Shown: in pieces, positions 47,221 through 60,478 of the stretch
Layout of the letters: each line of letters starts with the position of its first letter
Numbering within the stretch: position 1 is the first letter of the stretch
Assembly (NCBI GenBank): GCA_900239685.1
Contig: OENT01000936.1
Span: 1-64,000 of the forward strand
Direction of reading: 5' to 3'
DNA from: Rotaria macrura
Taxonomy: Eukaryota > Rotifera > Eurotatoria > Philodinida > Philodinidae
DNA length: 64,000 bases
Notes under the pieces: model-generated
The model's input: only the letters and a program-made list of their open reading frames with translations
The model's database searches: none
Told to the model about the DNA's origin: nothing
Made by a program: the position numbers and the translations under genes

Positions 47221-50200
47221 TGACAGTAACTTTTCTAGCATTTATAATCTAGCTTGTTTTCCGTGTAGAATCAGAGCAAATAAACTGGTAGTTTTCTTAA
47301 ACAAACCATCGACTTTATGTATTCTATTCCATCAATTGCAAACCATAGGTGGCATAAGGATACGCATTGTTTACTATTTTCTTATGGTAGAGGCCGAAAT
47401 ATCCACGTCATAAGCTTGAGATATTGTCAGTAGTGACGTGTCGAATGAAATTCTTTGATATTGGCAGTGATCAGAAAATTTTTCTCGATTCAGAATGTAC
47501 GTTTCTTTACAGACATGTAGCTACAAAATGCATTACATCATCTCCAAGTAATATCGATCAGTTCGAGATATGTTTCGTAACGTCTGCTTTCTGTGCTCGT
47601 CTTTATTCACTATTCCATAATACATCTAGTCATACAAAAAAAATGACTATTATTTTTCAATCTAAATTTTGAAATCAATGTCAATCAGTAATCTTCCAAT
47701 AAATACAGAACGTTCGTTTACTTAAAATTATATACCTAAACCAAGAACTTACAATTAGACAACTTATCTATCATTCGACACGAACAGTATTTAATAAATC
47801 ACTTATCTGAGTCAGAAAAACACAGCAGTAGGTTTTTAGAATTTTTCATTGCATTTAAATGAAAGAAAGATGCTCTTATTTGTTAATAGCTCGTCTGTTT
47901 TTTGCTAAGATTATTTATTGAACAATGCTAATTGATTCGTCTACTATAATAAATAGTGGTAGCTATGTTATCACATTTGATCGATGACCCTGATAAATTG
48001 GATATATCTTCTTTTCATAATCAAAGAAAAACATCAGGTTATTGATATGAATCTAAATTTTTTTCTATTGCCTCCCTTCATTAGGTGAAGTGAGATTCCT
48101 GATAGTATACTGTTGCTGTAAGATTTTGGTCGGTGAATTACAGCACATCATGAAACTAATGGTAAGTAAACGTTTGGCATCACACACACACAGAGACTAA
48201 GATACTTACAACAAAGAGTAGGCACGATGTGATGTTGCACAATTATTAATGAATAGCTGTCTTGCATAATTACAATATTGATTCAAGCAAAGTAAATTTC
48301 TTCTGGAAGTCTATTTAAGAGTATATCAGTATAGAATCACATTTTCTTTACTTATAGAACATGATATATGAAGTGAGGAGGTAATGATCAAAACGGTTTT
48401 CATCCATTGTTTCAATGGTATTCGATGATCAGTTCTAAGAGTTTTACAAACTTAAATTCGATTTATCGCATTTCTGTATTTCAAATGATAGAAACACTTA
48501 TTGATATTGGATATTAAGAGAGCCTCATTTGCACTTGCTCAAGTGTGTTTTTATTCGAAAAGACTCAAGAGTAAAACTAATCATCGAGTTGGATTCTATA
48601 TGAGAACATATATCTCCGTTCCTATATGTTATCTACTTTATCAGTAAAAATTTTAAAGTGCTTCCACAACACACTCCTGTATACATAGTCAAAGTTTCTT
48701 TTCGTGTGACGCTATTGAGAATTCATTTTGTTCGACTATCAAATGGAAAGGAAAAATTGGCAATACTGAAAGTAAAAGGCAAAACTAACTTGAAATACGG
48801 TTCTCGTCACAACGAATGCATTTTTCTCTTCACCCAAACTGTTGATTTCATAGCAGTGACGAGATCAGTTCTTGTTGTTTTTGAACCGAACCGGATCGAT
48901 ATTTTTTTTCAAAAATTTTAAACCGATCCGACTCGAATGAATTTTAATATATTTACGATCTCTTTGAAAGCTGAAGATATCCTTAGAATATTTGCTTCTG
49001 TTAAAGATGATGTTTTCTTTATACTTCACATATATTCAGAGTGAGTCATAGCGAGTACGACACTTAGTATTTTCCAATTATCTGAGCGGAGATCAACCAT
49101 ACCGTCTCGTTTGTTTGTGTAAAATATACGCCATGAAAAGCTCTACAAAAACTACAAAAATTAAGCCGTTTCGGCATGTTTTTATCGTAGCTCCCATATT
49201 CAAAACGAGTAAGTCCCATGAAGCTACTATGTCACACAGAGTTAGATATGTCGAAGACTATTTAGCTTTCCAAAAGGAAATTACTTATGCAGTTTTTGTT
49301 GAGCTTTTCATAGTACATCTTTGAAAAAGACGACCACAGCGTAATAATTTTCAAAAGTCGAGTTATTCTCAAAACAAAAAGAAGTCTTCGAAATATTTTT
49401 CTTATAGAATATAAAATGGGAAATGATATCATCATATGGCCTGTTTACTTAGATTATCGAACATTCTATCACAAAAAATCAACAGGGATTTGTTTTTATA
49501 TCTTTTCTAGAGCTTTTGACGGAGCATCTTCTGAAATAAAATTCAAGGTTTCCTCATTTTCTCAAGCAGAAATATTTGTAAAACAAAAATGTGTTTCAAT
49601 CATTTAATAGTGTGAGATATAATACTATCATGTGATCTATTCATTTTGCATATTGGAGGGACTATTAATCCAAGTCAAGAAGGATTTGCTCATACAATTT
49701 CAGTACAGCTTTTCGAGGTGTATCTTTCAAAGAAAGAATCGACATCATAAGGTTGATTTCTGCTGAGATTCTTGCAAAAACCTAACTGTTGCAATCATTA
49801 TGATTCACGTAGTATATATCTCTTCGTCTAGATTGAGTAAACATATAGCTATCACAATTAATGAAAAAATCAAAGCTATGCTACAAGTGTTGAGGATCTA
49901 GATTGATACATTTTTGTATCACCATATCTCTTGTTGATAAGGATCGATATTTTTAGAGATTTCTTTTATCAAAAAACAAATTTGTATTATTTAACAGAGG
50001 AAAAAGCAATTGGTTAAAATAGAAAACAAAGTTCACACTTAAAATGAACAAAAGCATATAACTACTGATATTTTTTTAGATTTCACAGTTTGATATTCGA
50101 TGATCCGGATTCCCACTCAGAATAATTTTAAAAGCATTCTCTTCGCTCTAGACGACAAATGATCGCAAGATACGAAGAATCCTTTATTGTTTTGCTCAAG

Positions 50201-51219
50201 AATCGAAACGTATATTCCATGAAAACAATAAAACGGTTTCATTGGATTTGAACCGAACCTAACCGAAAAAATCTTAAATCAAATCGATCCCATCTCTGTG
50301 AGATGCATGGACATATCGATTTATCTATTATCGTATTGTGTAAAAAAAACTTTGAATATTTTAAACTATTCTATCGTATTACAATTGAAATCTATTTTTA
50401 GAATTAGAGCGTGAGATCATACGTCTTTGAAAAGAATGGATGAGATCCAAAATAAAAGAATTTAATATGAAGCCCATTCACAATTATGAGTTATGAAAGA
50501 AATATTTGAAAGAAAGAATTACGTATGAAAAAGTAATTTTTCCTTATATGAAACTTCTTATCAAAAGAAATACAACAGTAGTTGAAATTCTAATAGAAAA
50601 CTAATGGCAATTGAATAAATCTTATCTAGTTGTTCTCTCATGAGTCGACTTAATAAAAAATTTTTAAGAAGTATTACAACGACCAGCCCCTCTTCATTGT
50701 GAAACACGATCCAAAGACAAATGTTAAACTATGTAGAGTGTGTACCAATCAAAACCCCATCCAGATCATTTATTAAGAACTTTGACAAATGTTGTTAAGA
50801 CCTTTTTTTTTACTAAGCTCTTCAGATTTAAGTAACACTTGATAAATGTAACTATGTATGAAAAAATAGATTGAAACATAAAATCTTCTGAGTATTGGAA
50901 ACCTGCACCAAATTAGTTTTTTGAATTCTAATGATTCTGGCATCCTAAAGATTTTTTTCTGAACAAGCTGTAATTAAAAATTTCATTAGGATTATCTTAG
51001 AATGTATAAAATTTAGTTGCATTATTTTATGTCAGCATTTGGAAGGCTTCGTTCTGAGCCTTCGCATAAATTAAATATCTGACACATTTCTTGAGACGAA
51101 AAACGCAAGGCGCACTAATAAAAATTAAATCTTCAGATCTATGCATGTCATAACAAATCCGATATTTCTTTACTTGCTTTTATTTTTTTTTAATTAGAAG
51201 AAAAACATTTCCCTTCTTC
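47221..51219. other. No recognised gene; diverged repeats near 49.1-49.8 kb
   Basis: Short frames only. A loosely repeated motif (AGCTTTT followed by a GNATCTT) recurs near 49299, 49511 and 49707. A GAACCGAACC motif occurs near 48882 and again near 50249, the latter followed by GATCCCATCTCTG, which resembles a hAT terminal repeat. A CA microsatellite lies near 48182. Confidence 0.4.
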
Positions 51220-52191
51220 ATGCCGACACAATTTTCATCAGCTACTACTATTGCAATGTTGAGCATGATACAAACAACTTTATATCGTATAGGTGGTTCA
51301 ATTTTGATTACGTTGGGCACGATCAGTTGTTTACTCAATTATATCATCTTTACACAAAAAGATCTTCGTAAAAATCCTTGTAAAACATACCTTTTGTCAT
51401 TTAATACGTGTAACTTATTGACTATATGTTCTACACTACTTGCTGCAGTACTTGAATACGGTTTTAATGTTAACCCAAGCTCGTATAATCTTGTTTTGTG
51501 CCGTCTTCGTTTTTATGCATTCATACTACTTGATTCTTTGAGTTCATTTTATTTGGTTCTAGCTTCGTTCGATCGAATGTGTTTTACTTCGCCGAATATT
51601 CGTACACGAAGACGAAGCAATAGGTATTTCGCTTACAAGTGTGTCGTCTTTGGATCAATATTCTGGACAATATTCAATATTCACGGATTAATCTTTCCAG
51701 ATATCGTAGAAGTTGTGCCCAACAAACTTATTTGTTATTTTAAACCGGGCGTTTACCCGATATTCCTTGCTTACTATTCACTCGTCAAAGTATCTGTAAC
51801 TCCTTTAATTATCATACTTTTCGGATTATTAACTATAAAAAATATTCGTCGTTTCAGTAAGATTAATGTCACTCGAGCTGTTACTGTGGGAAGAAACATT
51901 GCACATCCTTTGTGGTCAAAAGAAAAGATACTTTATTATACCGTGTTCATGCATATTATTTTGGATGCTTTCTTTGGTTCTATAATGACAATATTTCTTA
52001 TCTATTACCAAATAACACAATATCAAATTAAGAGTAACGCACAAAAACAGATGGATGATTTGTTAAAATCATTTGCAACATTTGGTATTCATATTCGATT
52101 TTCTATTTGTGGTTATATTAACTTATTTCTGTCAAGAGCTGCCCGAGAAAAAATAAGCAAATTATTTGCATTTAGAAGAGACGTGCTTTAA
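51220..52191 (+). CDS. Rhodopsin-like G-protein-coupled receptor, orphan
   Basis: An intronless 323-residue protein with seven hydrophobic segments. TM1 has Asn40 in the usual place (GTISCLLNYIIF); TM3 ends with DRM at 118-120, a variant of the DRY motif; Cys94 before TM3 and Cys172 in the second outer loop form the usual disulfide pair. TM5 has a proline (SVTPLIIILF). TM7 lacks NPxxY and runs into RAAREKISKLFAFRR, a normal helix 8. This fits the lineage-expanded bdelloid class A receptors, often annotated as FMRFamide- or peptide-like; the ligand cannot be told. The receptor should sit in the plasma membrane and couple to a G protein. The ATG at 51220 follows a TTTTTTTTTAATTAG stretch that could be a 5' UTR splice acceptor. 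The frame is intact. Confidence 0.85.
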   Translation: MPTQFSSATTIAMLSMIQTTLYRIGGSILITLGTISCLLNYIIFTQKDLRKNPCKTYLLSFNTCNLLTICSTLLAAVLEYGFNVNPSSYNLVLCRLRFYAFILLDSLSSFYLVLASFDRMCFTSPNIRTRRRSNRYFAYKCVVFGSIFWTIFNIHGLIFPDIVEVVPNKLICYFKPGVYPIFLAYYSLVKVSVTPLIIILFGLLTIKNIRRFSKINVTRAVTVGRNIAHPLWSKEKILYYTVFMHIILDAFFGSIMTIFLIYYQITQYQIKSNAQKQMDDLLKSFATFGIHIRFSICGYINLFLSRAAREKISKLFAFRRDVL

Positions 52192-53617
52192 TGTGGAACG
52201 AAGTATTTGTTCAATACGCATGAGATTATTTCAAGTTAAATCGATATTTGGATGGTCTATGGTTATTTAAAGCGTTGTTTTAACATTCTGACCAATTGAT
52301 GTTAATTTTGAGAAATAACAACCAATAAATTGTACAAGAATTATCTTTAAACTTGTGTAGAATGTATGCAAAGGGATGTTCAACAAAAATATTGGAAAAA
52401 AAGACTTTTAATAATAGTATTTGTGCATAAAAATATTTAATTTTCATTGAGATATTCGATAGTGAAGTTCATAGGCAGATCTAATGAATTGTTTATGGTG
52501 TTTTAATATCGTACATTTGTTTTGGTACTAGGGCAGCTGCAGTGTACATTTTTGCCGATGGCATAGTGTAAAGCATGGGGCATTATGAGTTTCCTGTGGA
52601 TCTATTCAGATGAAAAAATAATGCTGTTTTTTACGCTTTAATTTGTATTCATTAGCAATAGAAATTCCAGAAATCTTGGTAAAGAGTAAAACTAAATATT
52701 TTTCCATTGCTAACAATTTCTGCAATGGTAAACATCAATTGATTCACTATTTCATAGAATTATAATCTGCTCGAAAATAGAAATGTGTTCTTTAGTCCCT
52801 TTTCGGATTTATATGATGCTAAATTTTATGAATTGTTTCATCATCAGATTGACTATTTTTTTAAATAAGATCACTATATATGTACTGACTTGTTAAAGAA
52901 GATTAAATGAATTAAGTCAGTTAACTGCACGAAATGCAGGAGTCGGCTTATTGGATTCATATAGGTTAGTTGCCATGGTAAATTCTTCTTCTTCTCCTTC
53001 TCGATGCATGAGTCACGATTTAAATCTGATACTCGTTCTCCGTATCTGAATATCATTTTTAATGGAAGAAAAGGTTGTCGGGATCCTGAGAACGTGATGA
53101 TTGCACATCTGAAACCCGTTTTTCAAAATTCGGCATGAGCTAGAAGATATAAGATATGTGGAAAACAATAATTAACAGCTGATAGTTTCCTTATCTGGCA
53201 TCTGCTGACTAAGATTCATTATCTCTCGCTTTCCAAACGAATTATCATAGCTAAACGCAACTGAAATTCATTTATTATAATTTCCTCTATGAAAGTATAA
53301 GATTTTGAAATAGCAGATATCATGTAGAGTCGTGCTCTGTAAGAAAAAGAAGTCGTACACTATACCAAACCGTTTTTAATGCCACAGAAGCTAAGAAACC
53401 TGAAATGCTTCTTCTCGTGGATATATAGACGGGAATGTTTACTATGAAACCATTTTAACATCTAAAGGATCAAAAAAGAATCAGTGCCAAAAAGAAAGAA
53501 AAATCCAGGCTCGAGGTGTCGTCCAATTTGGTTTGCTGCGAAATCTTTACTGTTTCATTTCAAACCTAACTGCCTTCGTCTTTTTCATACCAAACATTTT
53601 TTCCTCTCGTGGATTTT

Positions 53618-53670
53618 AAAATGGTTGCATAGTAAAGGTTTCGCCGTGTACCTTTCAGAGGAACCATTTT
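53618..53670. repeat. Two-step inverted repeat (hairpin)
   Basis: AAAATGGTT at 53618-53626 pairs with AACCATTTT at 53662-53670, and inside these AAAGGT pairs with ACCTTT around a 10-nt loop. It could be a small structured RNA, a terminator-like hairpin or a MITE remnant. Nothing nearby favours one of these. Confidence 0.5.
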
Positions 53671-54638
53671 GGGTTTCGTAGCTTCGGCAATGGTTTTTTT
53701 AACATCTATAGACTAAGTTAAAATGAATGTCCTTTCCGCAGTCAGCCGACATTCCAACCAGTGCATAGCGCTGCATGACAGTATAGTAGCGTGTTTTCGA
53801 TCTAGTGTTGAAAATATGGAGTAAAATGTCGAAAACTATTCCAGATGGGAAGTACAGATATGTATATATAGGTTTATAATATACATTATTTTACATCACC
53901 CATATCTTTCATCGTTATATCCAAGTTGATCCCGAGTTAGTTTACTAATTACCTTGTGTTACTAGAACCAATCATAAATGCAAGCAGTGCAGATTTTCAT
54001 TATCTTTCACCGAAGCTATACGTTTTTGAACATGCATCAAAGATTGTTTCAGATAAAAGTGAAGAAAACCAAGACTTGATTATGTGATCTTATTTAAAAT
54101 ACTCATAGTTCTACTATAGTTTATTTCTTGTCAATGCACATGAGTAATATTACGTATTTCTATTTGTGTCAGTTTCATTTAATTTTTTTATCGATTCAGA
54201 ATAATTCCATTACTATAATTAGATTGTTTTCTTTATCACTGGCCGATTGCGAAACTTAAAAGAAAAGCGAAGATGACATTATGACTGTTTTAGTACAACG
54301 AGCACCTTCAGAATATAGTGAATATGACTTCGAATTTGTGCTAACTAAACAAAGTGATTCATAATTGACTTTAATGGTTAACATCAATGTTTTTGAATTT
54401 GATAAATTAGCAACGTGATGGTATTTTATATAAAATAAAAGTAAATAAGTATCCTCTATAAATATACGTGTATGCATTGAATTCAATAGATAGAACTATT
54501 CAAAGTTCTGTTCTTCAATAGGTCAATCGAGATCTCCATCGAGTTGATAATTATTTCAACAAAGTAAGAGACTGTTCATGTTGAATCAAAAAAGCAATTT
54601 ATGAATAAAATAATACATTTATAAGAAAACATGTGCAA

Positions 54639-54899
54639 ATGAAAATGACACGTCTATATTTCTTGTACAATTTTATTTCATTTCTTTTACAATTCATAAT
54701 AACAACTGGATTCATTAGTCTGAATATAACTCATCAATATCTTTGTGGAAACTTTTCTTCTATCGACAACTACAGAATATTTCTATTTTTGCATAAAATC
54801 GCTGACTTACAATTCTATAATGTATCATCATCAATGATTGATTTTTTCCATCAACAAAGAAAATCGATTCAAAAATGTCCTATGTCTAGTTCGATATAG
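54639..54899 (+). CDS. Hypothetical small protein with N-terminal hydrophobic segment
   Basis: An 86-codon frame from the ATG at 54639. Residues 4-27 are hydrophobic and could be a signal peptide or anchor (RLYFLYNFISFLLQFIITTG); the rest is polar with three cysteines or fewer and no known motif. It may be a first exon of a larger gene or chance; no homologue recognised. Confidence 0.2.
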   Translation: MKMTRLYFLYNFISFLLQFIITTGFISLNITHQYLCGNFSSIDNYRIFLFLHKIADLQFYNVSSSMIDFFHQQRKSIQKCPMSSSI

Positions 54900-57800
54900 C
54901 GTAAGTTATTTATGGAGTCTATTAATTTTTGTGCCGGCTAATCGATTTTTTTTGGATTTGAGAAACATATGAATTAATGCTTATACATCGTTTTTTAAAT
55001 ATTTTAATAAGACAACATTAAATTTTAATTGACTCCTTCGAATTCTACCAGAAAATAATTCAAATTTTCGATGCACAAACATTGCCATTGTAACTCTGTT
55101 CGATTTAAACGTTGTTTTACATACGAAAAATTAATATTTTCTACAGCGTTAAGATAAACAGAACTGTTGTAGTTTTCAGTGGGTCTCTTTGGATATCTCA
55201 ATTGATAATAAGTCAGGTAATAAGGAAAAAGAGTTTTTGATAAATTTCAAAAATATACAATAAATAAAAGCAAATGTTCAACAACTGCATCACGTCGTAG
55301 TTCTTAATTATGTTTAAACGTAATATACGTATAGATATGTTAAGAAATATGAATACAACATAGTTTTATTGTACCTCGAAGAATCAAAGATGAATTTCTT
55401 CTGTTCAAAAGTTGATATTTTTTCTGATCAATGATGGAGTGGAGTTGCAGCGAGAGTGAGCTTTTAGAACATCGAAGCGAACTTGTTCGAAGTCACAGCG
55501 AAACAGAGTGAACTTGTTCGTGTAACATGCGATGCCAAAGAAATGTCATGCTCTCTCAGATCGTCTTGCTGACTACTAAACCAATCAAAGGTTTCTTGGT
55601 AGAAAGATCTGAACTACAAATTTTTTACCAAACATATCATCTAAAAACAGCCAAGAAAGAGAAAAACTTAAAAATTAAACATTTCTAAAGAAGTTCTTTC
55701 AACGTTTTTGCTTCTTGAAAATTTTATATTCCTCAATTATTCCGAGCTACATGTATCGAACTTGAATAGAAAATAGGTTAAAATATACCAACTTAAAATC
55801 CCTATCGACACCAATATTGGTCAAAATTTTATACATAGTTTTTACCGTTTAATCAAAAAAATTTTCAAGAGGAATTTGTTTGTACAATCAAATTCTTTGA
55901 AAGAACTATTACTGTACAAAATAATCAGTTATCATCTTCGAAAATGATGCATAAATTCAATACTTTTTGGGTAATCCATTCGAAATATGTTCGATCGTAG
56001 AAATTATGCAGAAAAAAATAATTTCTATCATTGCAAAACTGTCAGGTAGTCATAACGACCAAATTTATTTGGTACAAAAACAAATAATGAATTTAACCCT
56101 CAAAATACCATTGGACAGAGTATTCTTTATGCTACGAAAATGTCATCATTTCAATTTTTTTCCTCATGTCTCTTCTGGTGGAATAAACCTAATAGAAAAT
56201 TGAAAATAATGTCGCTCGATAGTGAAGTTACAAGAATTATTTTATTATATTAGAGCTGTTCGGTTTTTGATTGATGAATGACTTTTTTCGAATGAAGAAA
56301 ATTTGATTGGTTTAGACGTCAGCAAGACTAGTATCTAAGATAGTTTGACATGAATTTTTTCTATTTCTTATACATCGCATGTTCTATGAAAAAAATCGAT
56401 CAACAATATCATGATTGATATCGTTTCTATTTTGATAATCACATATAAATTTTATAGTATCAAATAAAGAGTGTCGAACAGATAAAGATAAAAAAGCTGT
56501 GAAGATGCATTCAATATGTTATACTACTTTTTATTGGTTTCGCAATTCTTTTGAATGCATTTAACTCATTTCCTTATGAGCCTCTAAATCTATTCTCATA
56601 TAAAACATGTTGACTTCGTTTTCTTCACTCAATTTAAATTGATCTACTAATGCATAAGAAGTTTTTGCACTAGATTTCTTGGTTGTATAATATTAGGCTA
56701 TCAAGCATCGCTCTGATGTCATTCACTAACTTTTTGTGAGATGAGAAGCTTTAGATTTTGGCCATCATAGCTCTGGGAAGCGAAAGTAAAAATGTGACAT
56801 AATAACCTTAGATACCAGATTGATTGTTTTATCGGAACACATTCATTGAAAGTCTATGCCGAATATGAGGAAGTTACAGTTTTTAATGAAAGAAGGTAGA
56901 CAATTTTTAGCTATGAAAATCTATGTAATCTACTACTATGTACCATCATTTGATAAGTATGTGAAAGGCAACTTATTTCATAAGTCAATTTTTTCAATTA
57001 TATTTCTCGTTCTGCGCCATGGAAAATAAAGAACATAGGCTATTATATTATAAATTAAATAGTGATTACCCTTTTTTTTGTAGCATTGAGTGTAATTTCT
57101 AACTAGACAAATAAAGTTTTACTTTGAATATCTGATTAAGCTATGATCATATGTAAAGTTTCTGCTTGCTCAACACAAGGATTTGTCTTGACATTTAAGA
57201 TCTCTGTTTGAATATTGGAAGTTCTTTTTAAACAATTATTATCAATCAAAAACATAATCTTGGTTGATGGATGACACAACGACTTCGAGTTTTCTTTCAT
57301 CGTTCTGGTCAGATCAAATGAAATCAAATGGCGCTAGATTCAAAAAGTTGAGACTATGATCAAATACTATTCAAAGCTTACGATGAGAGAACATTGTCCC
57401 TTGAATAGCTCTGCAATTAAACACACAAATATGAAGTATGCATTTCTCGTCTTCTAGATTAGACTAGAAAACACGAACCAGAATAGCTAGTTTTATGTCA
57501 TGCCACTCAAAAAGGCTAAATTTGTGTTGTGTAGGGACGACTGAGATAGGATGTTCACAGCTTCCAAACCACTATCCGACGCATTATCTAAATTTTAACT
57601 TTCAATTACAGAAAAAATGATATCTTGATAATACGTCGAAACTATTCTTAGAGATTATGTCTTTTAAAGCCGATCAGATCGATATTAATCATATTTCCAC
57701 ATGTAACGACAATAACAGCACAACCAGTTGTTTTATATAGAATCAATCATACTGACGTCAGTCTCTGCATTACTATTTACATACGATAGGCAATGCTTTA

Positions 57801-60058
57801 ACACGTACCACAAAAGAAGAGTCTACTGTACAATCAAAACATTAAACAACATCGATACTCAAACACTGCTCACCCTAGCGGATAAAATGGTTGAATGCGA
57901 AGTTTGCAAGCGTCGATCGATCGTTAATAATCAGCTATCTATCGTACGAATTCTTTTTCAATAAGAATTGAATTCATAGACATAGATTTATAATATCGTG
58001 AGGATACGATTTTCGTTTCTTTTTATTCATGTAGTCGTTATTGTTGTTCGATACTAGTTTTCCTTGAAAAATAGTAAATATTTTAAAATTCAATCACTCA
58101 AAAATAACTATGCATGGGTTTTAATAAAATGATAGTATTATTATTCACATTGAAAATTGGATTGTGATCATACTTTATATAATCAAGGCTTACTGTAACA
58201 AACAAAATTTGTCCCGTGCCACCCACTTCATCCGAAACTGAATATTCAAGTGTATCAGTGTTTTGCACTTCGTGACAATCATAAAAATGAATTCTCGATA
58301 CTTGTAACTTTAAACACGAGGTTTGCACTACAGAAATTATGTTTGTCTAGAATTTCATGATCTTTTTCTTATAAAGATTGATGAATGTAGAGTTGAAAGT
58401 GAAAATCGGAATGTAGAATCAATTTCACAATAGTGAAACAGTTTGTGGCAATTATGAGTGCACAACTTCTTTTCATCTTCTGTCGAGTTAAAAATGTTAG
58501 AGCAATCTGTCACTATCTGACTAGACACTCTGACCTCATGCCCAATAGTCGATGTCTGCTCAGTTTAACTTCTATTCATTCTTTTCTCTCTTCTCATTTC
58601 TGTCTTCTTTCCAATGCTCTCTTATATAAACATCTGCCCTGTGTGAAATAGATAGAACTGGAATGATGGAATAGTGAGGTGTATATTGTATACCGATGAT
58701 ACCGGAGCCGTTACTTCTCCAGTTTGTTAAAGATCTTCATAAAATAAATACTGTAGTAGTAAAAAAAAGAATCTACTCTTCATTTTTCATTTCACACCTA
58801 TGATGGAAAATGATCTGATAAGTCAAGTTTATATCTTCGAAGAGGTTCTTGTCGAATTGGACGGTCCAAACTCGATGACCTTAAATCGAACTTTATGTGA
58901 CATTGTTAGATGAAATCATACGAACACGTGACTTTACACGTGCACGTAGCTGTTTACTAAAAAATAGCTGCACTTATCTTGTTACGGTCCTGCATACGGT
59001 CGAGGGAATATAATTCTGGCTTGAGATAACAACCTAACTATTGTCAATAGGATCACCATAAAAGACTACGCTATTAAACCTTAAAGTACAATAATCAGTT
59101 TATATTGCTGATGTTTTTACTAAAATACGTTTTAAAAAAATTCGTTCACAGATTCAATTGAGTTTCAAAATTTACAAGTTCAATGAATAACGAGTTTTTG
59201 TCCAGTGATTTATGACCATCAATATGAATGAACTATGACACCAATAGGTTTTGAATCAATATATCAAAATACAGTTAAAAAATAAGTCAAATCGTTACTC
59301 GGCATTTAAAGTAGTATTGAAAAACATGAACAGAATAGTTAATATTTCATAGTCAACAGAAAAGATTAGACATTCAAGATTTTCACAGAATCGATATTGT
59401 TTTTCTTTTGAAAATATTGATCTATAAAAACTAATTATTAAAGATTATTCAATATATTAAATTAACTGAAACGAAAGTCTATACTGAAACCATTGTATAT
59501 TTTTTCAAGACATTAGATTTTCTACGTATCTGTAATAAAAGAAATCAACAATGTTAAACATATTGAAGTCATCCGTAATATTCTCAGACCTATACATTTA
59601 ATAACATAGGACCTAATCAATATCTCATTTGATTCAAACGATTGATGAACCGTTCGATGTTATGCAGCCTAGTTCATCATCCACAGAGAGTAGTTCGGCA
59701 TTAAAAAGAATGGCCGATTACCTTATGGCAACCAATGGCGCGCAGTATGTACATAAATGTTCCTTGGTCGATTCTATACTATTGGCGTTATATTGGTAAA
59801 TATGCGTAATATGACCCAACAGAACTTATACAAATAAACGTTTAGTATAGACTTCTATGAAGCTATTGAATATTCTAAGAAAGAAAAACGTGCCAATTGA
59901 GTTTATAAAAGTTTTGTTTAGCATCATGTATTCTTCTGCTTTGCTCTTTGCTTACAAATAGACATGTGTGTATAATAATGTATATGTCATTACATGATTG
60001 AAGTTTAAGTCATCATATTCAAAAGAAAAATTTCAACAATCATGACGTAGTGATTTAA

Positions 60059-60478
60059 GAGTCTAAATATTTATTTTTATTTTTGAAATAATTTAAAAGG
60101 AAACAATTAGTATTTGACGGAGATTTAAAAAGGATGTATTTTTAGACAACATCTAATAATGTTATAATACTAGAAATGTATAGGTATCTTAACTATAACT
60201 GAAATCTATCTAAAAGGATAGTATTGTTCGAATAAATTGTATCATTGATTGTGATATAATTATAATTTAGATAAACGTTCTTTTTGTTTTTCAATTTCTC
60301 CACGAATATCTTGTGGTAAATCATCGCCTAATTGGCCATCAAGCCATTTCAACGTTTCCTCAATATCACCAGTCCAATAATCTTTTGGTATGTTTAGTAA
60401 TTTATCCCAATCGATATTGAGACCTTCAAGATTCATTGAACCTTTCTTAGGTAAAAGACCAACTGGTGATGGGTCAGC
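60059..60478 (-). repeat. Right arm of the inverted homologous pair
   Basis: Counterpart of 1-434. Coding identity is high (about 14 differences in 220 nt, none in the first 85), while the 3' flank is clearly more diverged yet colinear. Confidence 0.8.

Larger units (their letters stand above)
52192..60259. other. Long gene-poor region (8 kb)
   Basis: No gene recognised with confidence. Frames at 55967-56203 and 57728-57964 lack ATG starts or domain signal. The block at about 55430-55520 is purine-rich (GCGAGAGTGAGC, GCGAAACAGAGTG). The last 200 nt, 60059-60259, are the 3' flank of the PEPCK gene and match the left flank at 223-434. See also the hairpin at 53618 and the open frame at 54639. 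Confidence 0.5.
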
